NCBI RefSeq assembly: GCF_009711265.1
Contig: NZ_WMII01000002.1
Span: 267,348-331,347 of the forward strand
DNA: 64,000 nucleotides
Reading direction: 5' to 3'
Source of the DNA: Paracoccus shanxieyensis
Lineage (GTDB): Bacteria; Pseudomonadota; Alphaproteobacteria; Rhodobacterales; Rhodobacteraceae
Part shown: positions 27,734-35,116 of the stretch, one piece after another
How positions within the stretch are numbered: position 1 is the stretch's first letter
Layout: the number at the start of each line of letters is the position of its first letter
The notes under the pieces: model-generated
Seen by the model: only the letters and a program-made list of their open reading frames with translations
Told to the model about the DNA's origin: nothing
Database searches by the model: none
Position numbers and translations under genes: made by a program

Positions 27734-28459
27734 TCAGACGAAGAACTGTCCGCCATTCGCCGTGATGGTCGAGCCGGTGATGAAGCCCGCATCCTCTGAG
27801 GCCAGAAAGACCACGCAGCGCGCGATTTCCTCGGGCTCGCCCAAGCGGCCGACCGGGATTTGCGGGATGATCCGCTCGTTCAGCACCTTTTCGTCGATGG
27901 CCCGCACCATCTCGGTTCCGATATAGCCGGGGCAGATCGCGTTGACGGTGATGCCCGCCCGTGCACCTTCCTGAGCCAGCGCCTTGGTAAAGCCCAGATC
28001 GCCCGCCTTGGCCGCCGAATAGTTCGCCTGTCCAGCCTGACCTTTCTGGCCGTTGATCGAACTGATATTGACGATTCGCCCGAATTTGCGGTCGCGCATG
28101 CCAGACCAGACCGGATGGGTCATGTTGAACACCCCCGTCAGGTTGGTGTCGATCACTTCCTTCCACTGCGCGGGTGTCATCTTGTGAAACATCGCATCGC
28201 GGGTGATCCCGGCATTGTTCACCAGAACCGCAATCGGCCCCAACTCCTCTTCGACCTGAGCGATGCCAGCGGTGCAGGCATCGTAATCGGCGACCGACCA
28301 TTTATAGGTCTTGATGCCGGTTTCGTCGGTGAATGCGCGCGCGGCATCGTCATTGCCCGCGTAATTCGCCGCCACCGTATATCCTGCCGCCTGAAGCGCC
28401 TTCGAGATGGCCGCGCCAATCCCGCGCGACCCGCCGGTCACCAATGCAACCTTCGCCAT
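27734..28459 (-). CDS. phaB: Acetoacetyl-CoA reductase
   Basis: An SDR enzyme that reduces acetoacetyl-CoA to (R)-3-hydroxybutyryl-CoA with NADPH for polyhydroxybutyrate. The 241 residues show GGSRGIG near residue 9, NNAG near 87, the catalytic YxxxK in NYSAAKAG near 150, and the PhaB-type GYIGTEMV. GGGGGGAG lies 5 nt before the ATG. It follows phaA after an 88-bp gap that contains a hairpin. Confidence 0.96.
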   Translation of the reverse strand: MAKVALVTGGSRGIGAAISKALQAAGYTVAANYAGNDDAARAFTDETGIKTYKWSVADYDACTAGIAQVEEELGPIAVLVNNAGITRDAMFHKMTPAQWKEVIDTNLTGVFNMTHPVWSGMRDRKFGRIVNISSINGQKGQAGQANYSAAKAGDLGFTKALAQEGARAGITVNAICPGYIGTEMVRAIDEKVLNERIIPQIPVGRLGEPEEIARCVVFLASEDAGFITGSTITANGGQFFV

Positions 28460-28510
28460 AGTTCTCCCCCCGCATTAAAAAGTCAGTAAGATTACGTTAT
28501 CAATAGCGGT

Positions 28511-28537
28511 GCTGCGCGCAAGATAATTGCGCGCAGC
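28511..28537 (-). repeat. Perfect 11-bp hairpin between phaA and phaB
   Basis: The arms GCTGCGCGCAA and its complement surround GATAA. No T-run follows, so it is more likely an RNA-processing or partial attenuation hairpin that could set the phaB level below that of phaA. Confidence 0.6.
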
Positions 28538-28547
28538 GGCTGAAATC

Positions 28548-29720
28548 TTAACGTTCCAGACACATGGCAACGCCCATGCCGCCGCCGATGCACAAAGTGG
28601 CAAGGCCCTTCTGTGCGTCGCGCCGCTTCATTTCAAACAGCAGCGTGTTCAGGATCCGCGCGCCCGAGGCGCCGATCGGGTGGCCGATGGCGATGGCGCC
28701 GCCGTTCACGTTCACGATGTCGGGGTTCCAGCCCATGTCCTTGTTGACCGCGCAGGCCTGGGCGGCAAAGGCTTCGTTCGCCTCAACCAGATCCAGATCA
28801 CCGACCGACCAGCCGGCCTTTTCCAGCGCCTTGCGGCTGGCCGGGATCGGGCCGCTGCCCATGATCGCCGGATCGACGCCTGCGGTGGCATAGGACGCGA
28901 TGCGGGCCAAGGGCGTCAGGCCGCGGCGCGCGGCTTCGTCCTCGGTCATGATCAGCAGCGCCGCCGCGCCGTCATTCAGCCCCGAGGCATTGCCAGCCGT
29001 CACGCTGCCATCCTTGGTAAAGGCGGGGCGCAGCTTTTCCATCGCGTCCAGCGTGGCGCCATGGCGGATATATTCATCGGCATCGACGACGATGTCGCCC
29101 TTGCGGGTCTTGATGGTCACCGGCGCGATTTCATCGGCAAAGCGGCCAGCCTTCTGCGCGGCCTCGGCCTTGTTTTGCGACTCGGTCGCGAACTGGTCCT
29201 GCACCGCGCGCGAGATGTCCCATTTATTGGCCACATTCTCGGCGGTCTGGCCCATGTGATAGTCATGGAAGGCGTCCCACAACCCGTCGCGGATCATGGT
29301 GTCCAGCAGCTTCATGTCGCCCATCTTCTGGCCGGCCCGGATATAGGCGGCATGGGGCGACAGCGACATGGATTCCTGACCGCCCGCGATGACGATCTTG
29401 GCGTCGCCCAGCAAGACCTGCTGCGCGGCCAAGGCCACGCTGCGCAGGCCCGAGCCGCAGACCTGATTGATCGACCATGCGGACGATTCCTGCGGCAGAC
29501 CCGCCTTGATATGCGCCTGACGCGCCGGGTTCTGGCCCTGACCTGCGGTCAGCACCTGCCCCAGAATGGTTTCCGAAACCTCGGCCGCGTCCACTCCGGC
29601 GCGTTCCAGCACGGCCTTCAGGACCACGGCGCCAAGGTCATGCGCGGGCGTATTCGCGAATGCGCCCAGAAAGCTGCCCACCGGCGTTCGAGCGGCAGAT
29701 ACGATCACGGCTTTGGTCAT
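28548..29720 (-). CDS. phaA: Acetyl-CoA C-acetyltransferase (beta-ketothiolase)
   Basis: It condenses two acetyl-CoA to acetoacetyl-CoA, the first step of PHB synthesis. In 390 residues the nucleophile Cys is in [10 protein letters not shown] near residue 88, the His in [10 protein letters not shown] near 348 and the second Cys in CIGGGMGVA near 378, all intact. AAGGAG precedes the ATG. phaA then phaB form a unit. The polymerase phaC is not in the window. Confidence 0.97.
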   Translation of the reverse strand: MTKAVIVSAARTPVGSFLGAFANTPAHDLGAVVLKAVLERAGVDAAEVSETILGQVLTAGQGQNPARQAHIKAGLPQESSAWSINQVCGSGLRSVALAAQQVLLGDAKIVIAGGQESMSLSPHAAYIRAGQKMGDMKLLDTMIRDGLWDAFHDYHMGQTAENVANKWDISRAVQDQFATESQNKAEAAQKAGRFADEIAPVTIKTRKGDIVVDADEYIRHGATLDAMEKLRPAFTKDGSVTAGNASGLNDGAAALLIMTEDEAARRGLTPLARIASYATAGVDPAIMGSGPIPASRKALEKAGWSVGDLDLVEANEAFAAQACAVNKDMGWNPDIVNVNGGAIAIGHPIGASGARILNTLLFEMKRRDAQKGLATLCIGGGMGVAMCLER

Positions 29721-29906
29721 GGTTTGCTCCTTCCCCCTTAACGGCCGGAAGCTCCGGCTTTGGGCAAACCGTTGCCGTTTCGACAGGTAAGGTCAAGCGC
29801 ACATCCGCCAGTGCCGGTCACACCGGCCTGCGGCAATCTGGCGCGCTTTCGGCAAAGCGGATGGGCACCGACGCTTTGCAATCGCAGCGGTGCAGCCATC
29901 TTGTCG

Positions 29907-30734
29907 TCAGGTCCGCCGTGCCGCCGAATTCGGCGAACGCCATGGCGGCACGATGGTCGGCGCGCCGAAGTAATATCCCTGCAGGCAATCGATGCCCATG
30001 TCGATCAGGAAGGCCGCATCATCCGCCGTTTCAACCGATTCCGCGACGGTGAACATGTCGAAATGATGCGCGATGGCCTGCAAGGCGCGCGTCAGAACCT
30101 GATTGTCGCGCTGGGTGCAGATTTCCCGGATGAACTGCCCGTCGATCTTGATCATGTCGAAGCAGAAATCGCGCAGATAGCGGAACGAGGTATAGCCCGC
30201 GCCGAAATCATCCAGCGCGAAGCTGACGCCCTGCGCCTGCAATTCCTGCATGAAGCGGCCCACGACATCCGGCATCCCCATCGCCGAGCTTTCGGTGATT
30301 TCCAGAATCAGCCGTTCCGAGATGCGGGCATCTTCGCCGATCCCGTCGCGCAGCGTGCGCAGCCATGCCGGATAGCCGATGGACCGTGCCGACATGTTGA
30401 TCGACAACCGCAGCGAGGGTTCATCGGCCAGCGCCTTCAGCCCCAGCGACAGCGCCAAACAGTCGATCTGGCGCCCAAGCTCGGTCGTTTCGGCCAGCGG
30501 CATGAAGTCGCGCAGCGGAATGATGCGACCCGTTTCGTCGATGATCCGGATCAGGCCTTCGTGAAAGGCGATGTTTTCGGGCCGTTCGGCCTGCACGATG
30601 GGCTGGTAGGCCAGCACCGCGTCGGCGCGGGTCACCGCCCGGCGCACGGTCGCCATCGTGACCCGCGATTGCTGGTCGATGGCGAAGTCCAGCGGGGATC
30701 CGCCGTCGTTCTTTGAATCAGTTCTGTCGGTCAT
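29907..30734 (-). CDS. Stand-alone EAL domain protein, probable c-di-GMP phosphodiesterase
   Basis: EAL enzymes cleave c-di-GMP. The 275-residue protein is almost only an EAL domain: the signature is EGLIRI rather than EALIR, with the metal and catalytic residues seen as NMSARS, EITESSAM, LDDFGAGYTSF, IKIDGQFI, VAESVE and QGYYFG. All positions needed for activity appear kept, so it is probably active. There is no GGDEF, PAS or membrane segment, so its signal must come through another partner. AGGAG lies 8 nt before the ATG. Confidence 0.9.
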   Translation of the reverse strand: MTDRTDSKNDGGSPLDFAIDQQSRVTMATVRRAVTRADAVLAYQPIVQAERPENIAFHEGLIRIIDETGRIIPLRDFMPLAETTELGRQIDCLALSLGLKALADEPSLRLSINMSARSIGYPAWLRTLRDGIGEDARISERLILEITESSAMGMPDVVGRFMQELQAQGVSFALDDFGAGYTSFRYLRDFCFDMIKIDGQFIREICTQRDNQVLTRALQAIAHHFDMFTVAESVETADDAAFLIDMGIDCLQGYYFGAPTIVPPWRSPNSAARRT

Positions 30735-30827
30735 GCCAAGGACTCCTGTCTTTAGCCGGAAGTCTGGCGATCATTGCCTAAGATCGGGTAAAGCTGGGCT
30801 TGTTTCTGGATTCAGGGTTAACGGATT

Positions 30828-31406
30828 ATGGCCGAGACACGCTGCTCATGGTGCGGGACGGACCCGCTTTACGTCGCCTATCACGACACCGAATGGGGCG
30901 TGCCGGAATACGATTCGCGCGCCCTTTGGGAAAAGCTGGTGCTGGACGGGTTTCAGGCCGGGCTCAGCTGGATCACCATCCTGCGCAAGCGCGACAGCTT
31001 CCGCGAGGTGTTCGAGGGCTTCGACCCGCAGCGCGTCGCGAACTGGGGCGAGGCAGAGATCGCCCGCGCCCTGCAAAACCCCGGCATCATCCGCCATCGC
31101 GGCAAGATCGAGGCCACCGTCACCGGCGCGCGCGCCTATCTGCGGATCGAGGCCGGGCAGGGCTTTTCGCCCTTCATCTGGTCCTTCGTCGGCGGCAGAC
31201 CGTTGCAGACGAACCGCGCCAGCATGGCCGAGGTGCCGACCCAGACCCCGGAATCGCAGGCCATGTCCAAGGCCCTGAAACAGCAGGGCTTCAAGTTCTG
31301 CGGCCCGGTCATCACCTATGCCTTCATGCAGGCCTGCGGGCTGGTCAACGATCACATGACCGCCTGCCCGCAGCACGCTCAGGTCAGGGCACTTTCGCCT
31401 GATTGA
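30828..31406 (+). CDS. tag: DNA-3-methyladenine glycosylase I
   Basis: It removes 3-methyladenine from DNA. The 192-residue protein opens RCSWCGTDPLYVAYHDTEWG, giving zinc ligands and the substrate pocket, then ITILRKRDSFREVF, LQNPGIIRHRGKIE and FKFCGPVITYAFMQACGLVNDH with the last His/Cys pair. It is complete. Its 3' end overlaps the convergent TlpA-like gene by 23 bp. Confidence 0.95.
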   Translation: MAETRCSWCGTDPLYVAYHDTEWGVPEYDSRALWEKLVLDGFQAGLSWITILRKRDSFREVFEGFDPQRVANWGEAEIARALQNPGIIRHRGKIEATVTGARAYLRIEAGQGFSPFIWSFVGGRPLQTNRASMAEVPTQTPESQAMSKALKQQGFKFCGPVITYAFMQACGLVNDHMTACPQHAQVRALSPD

Positions 31407-31941
31407 TCAGCGTCTTGGCTGCATCTGACGACCAGTCCGCGCCGCCGATCAGACGGGCGATTTCATTGCCGTCGCGGTCGATCAGCACGGTCACGGGCAT
31501 GCCCATCACGCCCATCTGCCGGGCCAGCGCCTGCCGCGGGTCCAGCAGCACGGGCAGGTTTTCGATCTTCTGCTCGGACAGGAATTTCTTCACGGCGGGG
31601 GGCGGGTTGTGACCTGCGGCAATCGCCACGACCTGAAAGTCGTCGCCGCCCAGATCGGCCTGAAGCCTGTCCAGCGAGGGCATTTCTTCGCGGCAGGGCG
31701 CGCACCATGTCGCCCAGAAATTCAGAAGCACCACCTTGCCCTTGTAATCGGCCAGCGAATGCGTGCCGCCTTGCGGATCGGTGAAGCTGGTGTCGGGAAC
31801 CGGGGTGGGGTCGGTCTGCGCCAGCTTGGCCAAGCCGCCGTCATGCGCGGCCTGCCAGTCGATTTCCTTTGCGAAAGCCGGGGCAAACGCCGTGTTTGCA
31901 CCAAGCAGCAGTGCCGTATAAAGAACCAGCGAACGCAGCAT
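31384..31941 (-). CDS. TlpA-like periplasmic thioredoxin-fold protein
   Basis: A thiol-disulfide reductase type used in cytochrome c maturation or periplasmic thiol homeostasis. The 185-residue protein has a signal peptide ([14 protein letters not shown]) and the redox site [10 protein letters not shown] near residue 81, with the cis-Pro region [11 protein letters not shown]. The start is 20 bp from the divergent argH start, so promoters of each must lie within the other gene or be very tightly packed. Exact partner is unknown. Confidence 0.9.
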   Translation of the reverse strand: MLRSLVLYTALLLGANTAFAPAFAKEIDWQAAHDGGLAKLAQTDPTPVPDTSFTDPQGGTHSLADYKGKVVLLNFWATWCAPCREEMPSLDRLQADLGGDDFQVVAIAAGHNPPPAVKKFLSEQKIENLPVLLDPRQALARQMGVMGMPVTVLIDRDGNEIARLIGGADWSSDAAKTLINQAKVP

Positions 31942-31961
31942 TCCACCCCCAAGGATCCGTC

Positions 31962-33362
31962 ATGACCAAGCAGCCCAGCCCGACCGCCAACCAGATGTGG
32001 GGGGGCCGTTTTGCCGCCGGGCCGGATGCGATCATGGAGGCGATCAATGCCTCGATCAGCTTCGACCAGCGGCTCTATGCCCAGGACATCCGGGGCAGCC
32101 GCGCCCATGCCGCGATGCTGGCGGCACAAGGCATCATCAGCGATAACGATGCCAAGGCCATCGGGGAAGGGCTGCTCACGGTCTTGTCAGAGATCGAGGC
32201 CGGGGATTTCCCGTTCCAGACCGCGCTGGAAGACATCCACATGAACGTGGAATCGCGCCTGAAACAGATCATCGGCGAACCGGCGGGGCGGCTGCACACC
32301 GCGCGGTCGCGCAACGATCAGGTGGCGACGGATTTCCGGCTGTGGGTGCGCGATCAGGCCGATGCCGCGATCACCGGGCTGGATGCGCTGATCCGCGTGG
32401 CGCTGGATCAGGCCGAAAAGGGTGCCGATTGGGTGATGCCCGGCTTCACCCATCTGCAGACCGCCCAGCCCGTCACATGGGGCCATCACATGATGGCCTA
32501 TGTCGAGATGTTCGGCCGCGACCTGTCGCGGTTTCAGGATGCGCGCAAGCGGATGAATGAATCGCCCCTTGGCGCGGCCGCGCTGGCCGGCACGGGCTTT
32601 GCCATCGACCGCGAGGCCACGGCGCAGGCCCTGGGCTTTGACCGTCCGATGGCCAACAGCCTTGATGCCGTCAGCGACCGGGATTTCGCGCTGGAATTCC
32701 TTTCGAGCGCCGCGATCTGTGCTGTCCACCTGTCGCGGCTGGCCGAAGAACTGGTGATCTGGTCCTCGGCCCAGTTCCGGTTCGTCACCATGTCGGACCG
32801 GTTCTCGACCGGCTCGTCGATCATGCCGCAGAAGAAGAACCCCGATGCGGCGGAACTGATCCGGGCCAAGATCGGGCGGATTCTGGGCGCCGCCGTGGCG
32901 CTGTTCGTGGTGATGAAGGGCCTGCCCTTGGCCTATTCCAAGGACATGCAGGAAGACAAGGAACAGGTCTTTGACGCGGCCGACAACCTGATGCTGGCTG
33001 TGGCCGCGATGACCGGCATGCTGGCGGATCTGTCGGCGAACAAGGACCGGCTGGAGGCTGCGGCGGGTTCGGGCTTTTCCACCGCCACCGATCTGGCCGA
33101 CTGGCTGGTGCGCGAGGCGGGGCTGCCCTTCCGCGACGCCCATCACGCGACCGGCGCGCTTGTCGCCATGGCCGAGCAGGCGGGCGTCGATCTGCCGGAA
33201 CTGACGCTTCAGCAGATGCAATCGGTCAATCCGGCCATCACGGAAGATGTGTTCAAGGTGCTGGGCGTGCATAATTCGGTCGCCTCGCGCATGTCCTATG
33301 GCGGCACGGCCCCGGCGCAGGTGCGCGCGCAGATCGCGCGCTGGAAGGAGAAGCTGGCATGA
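31962..33362 (+). CDS. argH: Argininosuccinate lyase
   Basis: It splits argininosuccinate to arginine and fumarate. The 466-residue protein has [35 protein letters not shown] and the family signature [12 protein letters not shown] near residue 286. AAGGA lies 6 nt before the ATG at 31962; upstream codons belong to the divergent gene shadow. It heads a four-gene run with a small lipoprotein, DUF2834 and lysA, each start overlapping or close to the stop before it. Confidence 0.97.
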   Translation: MTKQPSPTANQMWGGRFAAGPDAIMEAINASISFDQRLYAQDIRGSRAHAAMLAAQGIISDNDAKAIGEGLLTVLSEIEAGDFPFQTALEDIHMNVESRLKQIIGEPAGRLHTARSRNDQVATDFRLWVRDQADAAITGLDALIRVALDQAEKGADWVMPGFTHLQTAQPVTWGHHMMAYVEMFGRDLSRFQDARKRMNESPLGAAALAGTGFAIDREATAQALGFDRPMANSLDAVSDRDFALEFLSSAAICAVHLSRLAEELVIWSSAQFRFVTMSDRFSTGSSIMPQKKNPDAAELIRAKIGRILGAAVALFVVMKGLPLAYSKDMQEDKEQVFDAADNLMLAVAAMTGMLADLSANKDRLEAAAGSGFSTATDLADWLVREAGLPFRDAHHATGALVAMAEQAGVDLPELTLQQMQSVNPAITEDVFKVLGVHNSVASRMSYGGTAPAQVRAQIARWKEKLA

Positions 33363-33511
33363 CGCAATACATGCTGTTTGCGGGGCTGGCCCTGCTGCTT
33401 GCCACGCTGTCGGGCTGCGGCGCAGACGGCGCGCCGACCCGGCCCGACGATCCGCCGCCGGGCCTTCATGTCAGCGGAGAGGCGCGTTTTGGCACAGTCG
33501 CGGGACTTTGA
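33359..33511 (+). CDS. Small LptM-like lipoprotein
   Basis: A 50-residue lipoprotein precursor: [21 protein letters not shown], with lipobox LSGC and mature part [15 protein letters not shown]. LptM (YifL) proteins are short lipoproteins with a GCGxxGP start that help mature the LPS translocon LptD. Such a gene before lysA/dapF is common, so LptM-like function is a reasonable but unproved guess. The ATG overlaps the argH stop (ATGA). Confidence 0.65.
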   Translation: MTQYMLFAGLALLLATLSGCGADGAPTRPDDPPPGLHVSGEARFGTVAGL

Positions 33512-33767
33512 TCTGACGCCCCTGCGGCTGGTCTGGCTGGCTTTGGCGCTGCTGGGGGCCGGGCTGGGGCTGGCCACCGGCGAGGTTTTCTGGCGTGGGG
33601 CCAACGCATCCGAGATCGTGGCCGAGCTTGCGCTGGTGACATGGTGCCTGCTGGAAACCACGGTGCGCCGCAACTGGCTGGCGCTGTTGACGATTCCGGC
33701 GCTGGCGCTGGGGATCGGTTGCGCGTTGCCGCTTTATCTTTTCATCCGCTCTCGCAGGATCGCCTGA
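33489..33767 (+). CDS. DUF2834-like membrane protein
   Basis: A 92-residue protein with three hydrophobic segments (LVWLALALLGAGLGLA, a middle segment with TWCLLETTVRR, and LALGIGCALPLYLFI). The end IGCALPLYLFIRSR is typical of DUF2834, whose function is not known. GGAGAGG lies 6 nt before TTG at 33489; an ATG at 33468 in the same frame is the alternative and would overlap the lipoprotein gene further. It ends in TGATG with lysA. Confidence 0.7.
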   Translation: MAQSRDFDLTPLRLVWLALALLGAGLGLATGEVFWRGANASEIVAELALVTWCLLETTVRRNWLALLTIPALALGIGCALPLYLFIRSRRIA

Positions 33768-35032
33768 TGGATCATTTCAATTATGTCGACGGTGTGCTGT
33801 GCGCCGAAGATGTGCCGCTGTCCCGCATCGCCGCCGAAGTGGGCACGCCGGTCTATGTCTATTCGGCCGCGACGCTGACCCGGCATTTCAAGCTGTTTCA
33901 GACGGCGCTGGACTGGACCGACCATCTGGTGTGCTTTGCCGTCAAATCGAACAGCAATCTGGCGGTGCTGAAGCTGCTGGGCGATCTGGGCGCGGGCATG
34001 GATATCGTCTCGGCCGGGGAATATGCCCGGGCCAAGGCGGCGGGCGTGCCGGGCGAACGCATCGTGTTTTCCGGCGTGGGCAAGACCGCGCCCGAGATGC
34101 GCATGGCGCTGGAAGGCGGCATCCGCCAGTTCAACGTCGAATCCGAGCCCGAGCTGGAACTGCTGTCGCAGGTCGCGGCCTCGCTGGGGGTTGTCGCGCC
34201 CGTTGCGGTGCGGGTGAACCCCGACGTGGACGCCAAGACGCATGAAAAGATCGCGACGGGGAAATCGGAAAACAAGTTCGGCATCCCCATCGCCAAGGCG
34301 CGCGCGGTCTATGCCCGCGCGGCCGCCCTGCCGGGGATTAAGGTCGTGGGCATTGACATGCATATCGGCAGCCAGCTGACCGATCTGGAGCCCTATCGCG
34401 CCGCCTATGCGAAGATGGCCGATCTGACCCGCGCGCTGCGCGCCGATGGCCATGACATCCGCCGTCTGGACATGGGCGGCGGGCTTGGCATCCCCTATCG
34501 CCGCGACAACAGCGCGCCGCCCTTACCCATCGAATACGGGCAGGTCATCCGCGAGGCGGTGGGCGATCTGGGCTGCGAGATCGAGATCGAGCCGGGGCGC
34601 AATATCTCGGGCAATGCCGGGGTTCTGCTGTCGAGCGTCATCTATCTGAAAGAGGGGGAGGGCCGGGACTTCCTGATCCTTGACGCGGCCATGAACGATC
34701 TGATCCGGCCCGCGATGTATGCCGCGTATCACGACATCGTGCCGGTGATCGAGGCGGTGCCGGGGGCTGCCGTCGCGTCCTATGACGTGGTGGGCCCGGT
34801 CTGCGAGACGGGCGACACCTTCGAGAAGGCTGTGCAGCTGCCCGATCTTGCGGCAGGCGATCTGGTGGCGCTGCGCTCGGCCGGGGCATATGGGGCGGTG
34901 ATGGCCTCGGAATACAACTCTCGCCCGCTGGTGCCCGAGGTTCTGGTGCAGGGCGATCAATTCGCCGTCATCCGGGCGCGACCGACGCTTGAGGAAATGC
35001 TGGGACGCGATACCATCCCGGAATGGCTGTAA
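33767..35032 (+). CDS. lysA: Diaminopimelate decarboxylase
   Basis: The last step of lysine synthesis, a PLP enzyme. The 421-residue protein has the PLP lysine in CFAVKSNSNLAVL near residue 60, HIGSQL near 200, MGGGLGIPY and EPGRNISGNAGVL, then the conserved GPVCETGDTF and GAYGAVMASEYNSRP. AGGA lies 7 nt before the ATG, which shares a base with the stop of the DUF2834 gene. Confidence 0.97.
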   Translation: MDHFNYVDGVLCAEDVPLSRIAAEVGTPVYVYSAATLTRHFKLFQTALDWTDHLVCFAVKSNSNLAVLKLLGDLGAGMDIVSAGEYARAKAAGVPGERIVFSGVGKTAPEMRMALEGGIRQFNVESEPELELLSQVAASLGVVAPVAVRVNPDVDAKTHEKIATGKSENKFGIPIAKARAVYARAAALPGIKVVGIDMHIGSQLTDLEPYRAAYAKMADLTRALRADGHDIRRLDMGGGLGIPYRRDNSAPPLPIEYGQVIREAVGDLGCEIEIEPGRNISGNAGVLLSSVIYLKEGEGRDFLILDAAMNDLIRPAMYAAYHDIVPVIEAVPGAAVASYDVVGPVCETGDTFEKAVQLPDLAAGDLVALRSAGAYGAVMASEYNSRPLVPEVLVQGDQFAVIRARPTLEEMLGRDTIPEWL

Positions 35033-35049
35033 GCGGCCGATGCGCCGCG

Positions 35050-35103
35050 CCGGGGGTTTCACACCCCCGGACCCCCGTGGAGTATTTTTGGAACAGAGAA
35101 GCC
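35050..35103 (+). repeat. Hairpin plus T-run element of a kind scattered in Rhodobacteraceae
   Basis: Between lysA and the TIGR02302-type gene: an 8-bp stem CCGGGGGT with its complement, then ACCCCCGTGGAGTATTTTTG and GAACAGAGAAG. The hairpin and the downstream GAGTATTTTTGG are familiar from many intergenic positions in this family (from memory). It may end lysA transcription and act as a dispersed repeat. Confidence 0.55.
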
Positions 35104-35116
35104 GAAAGGGCGCTGC

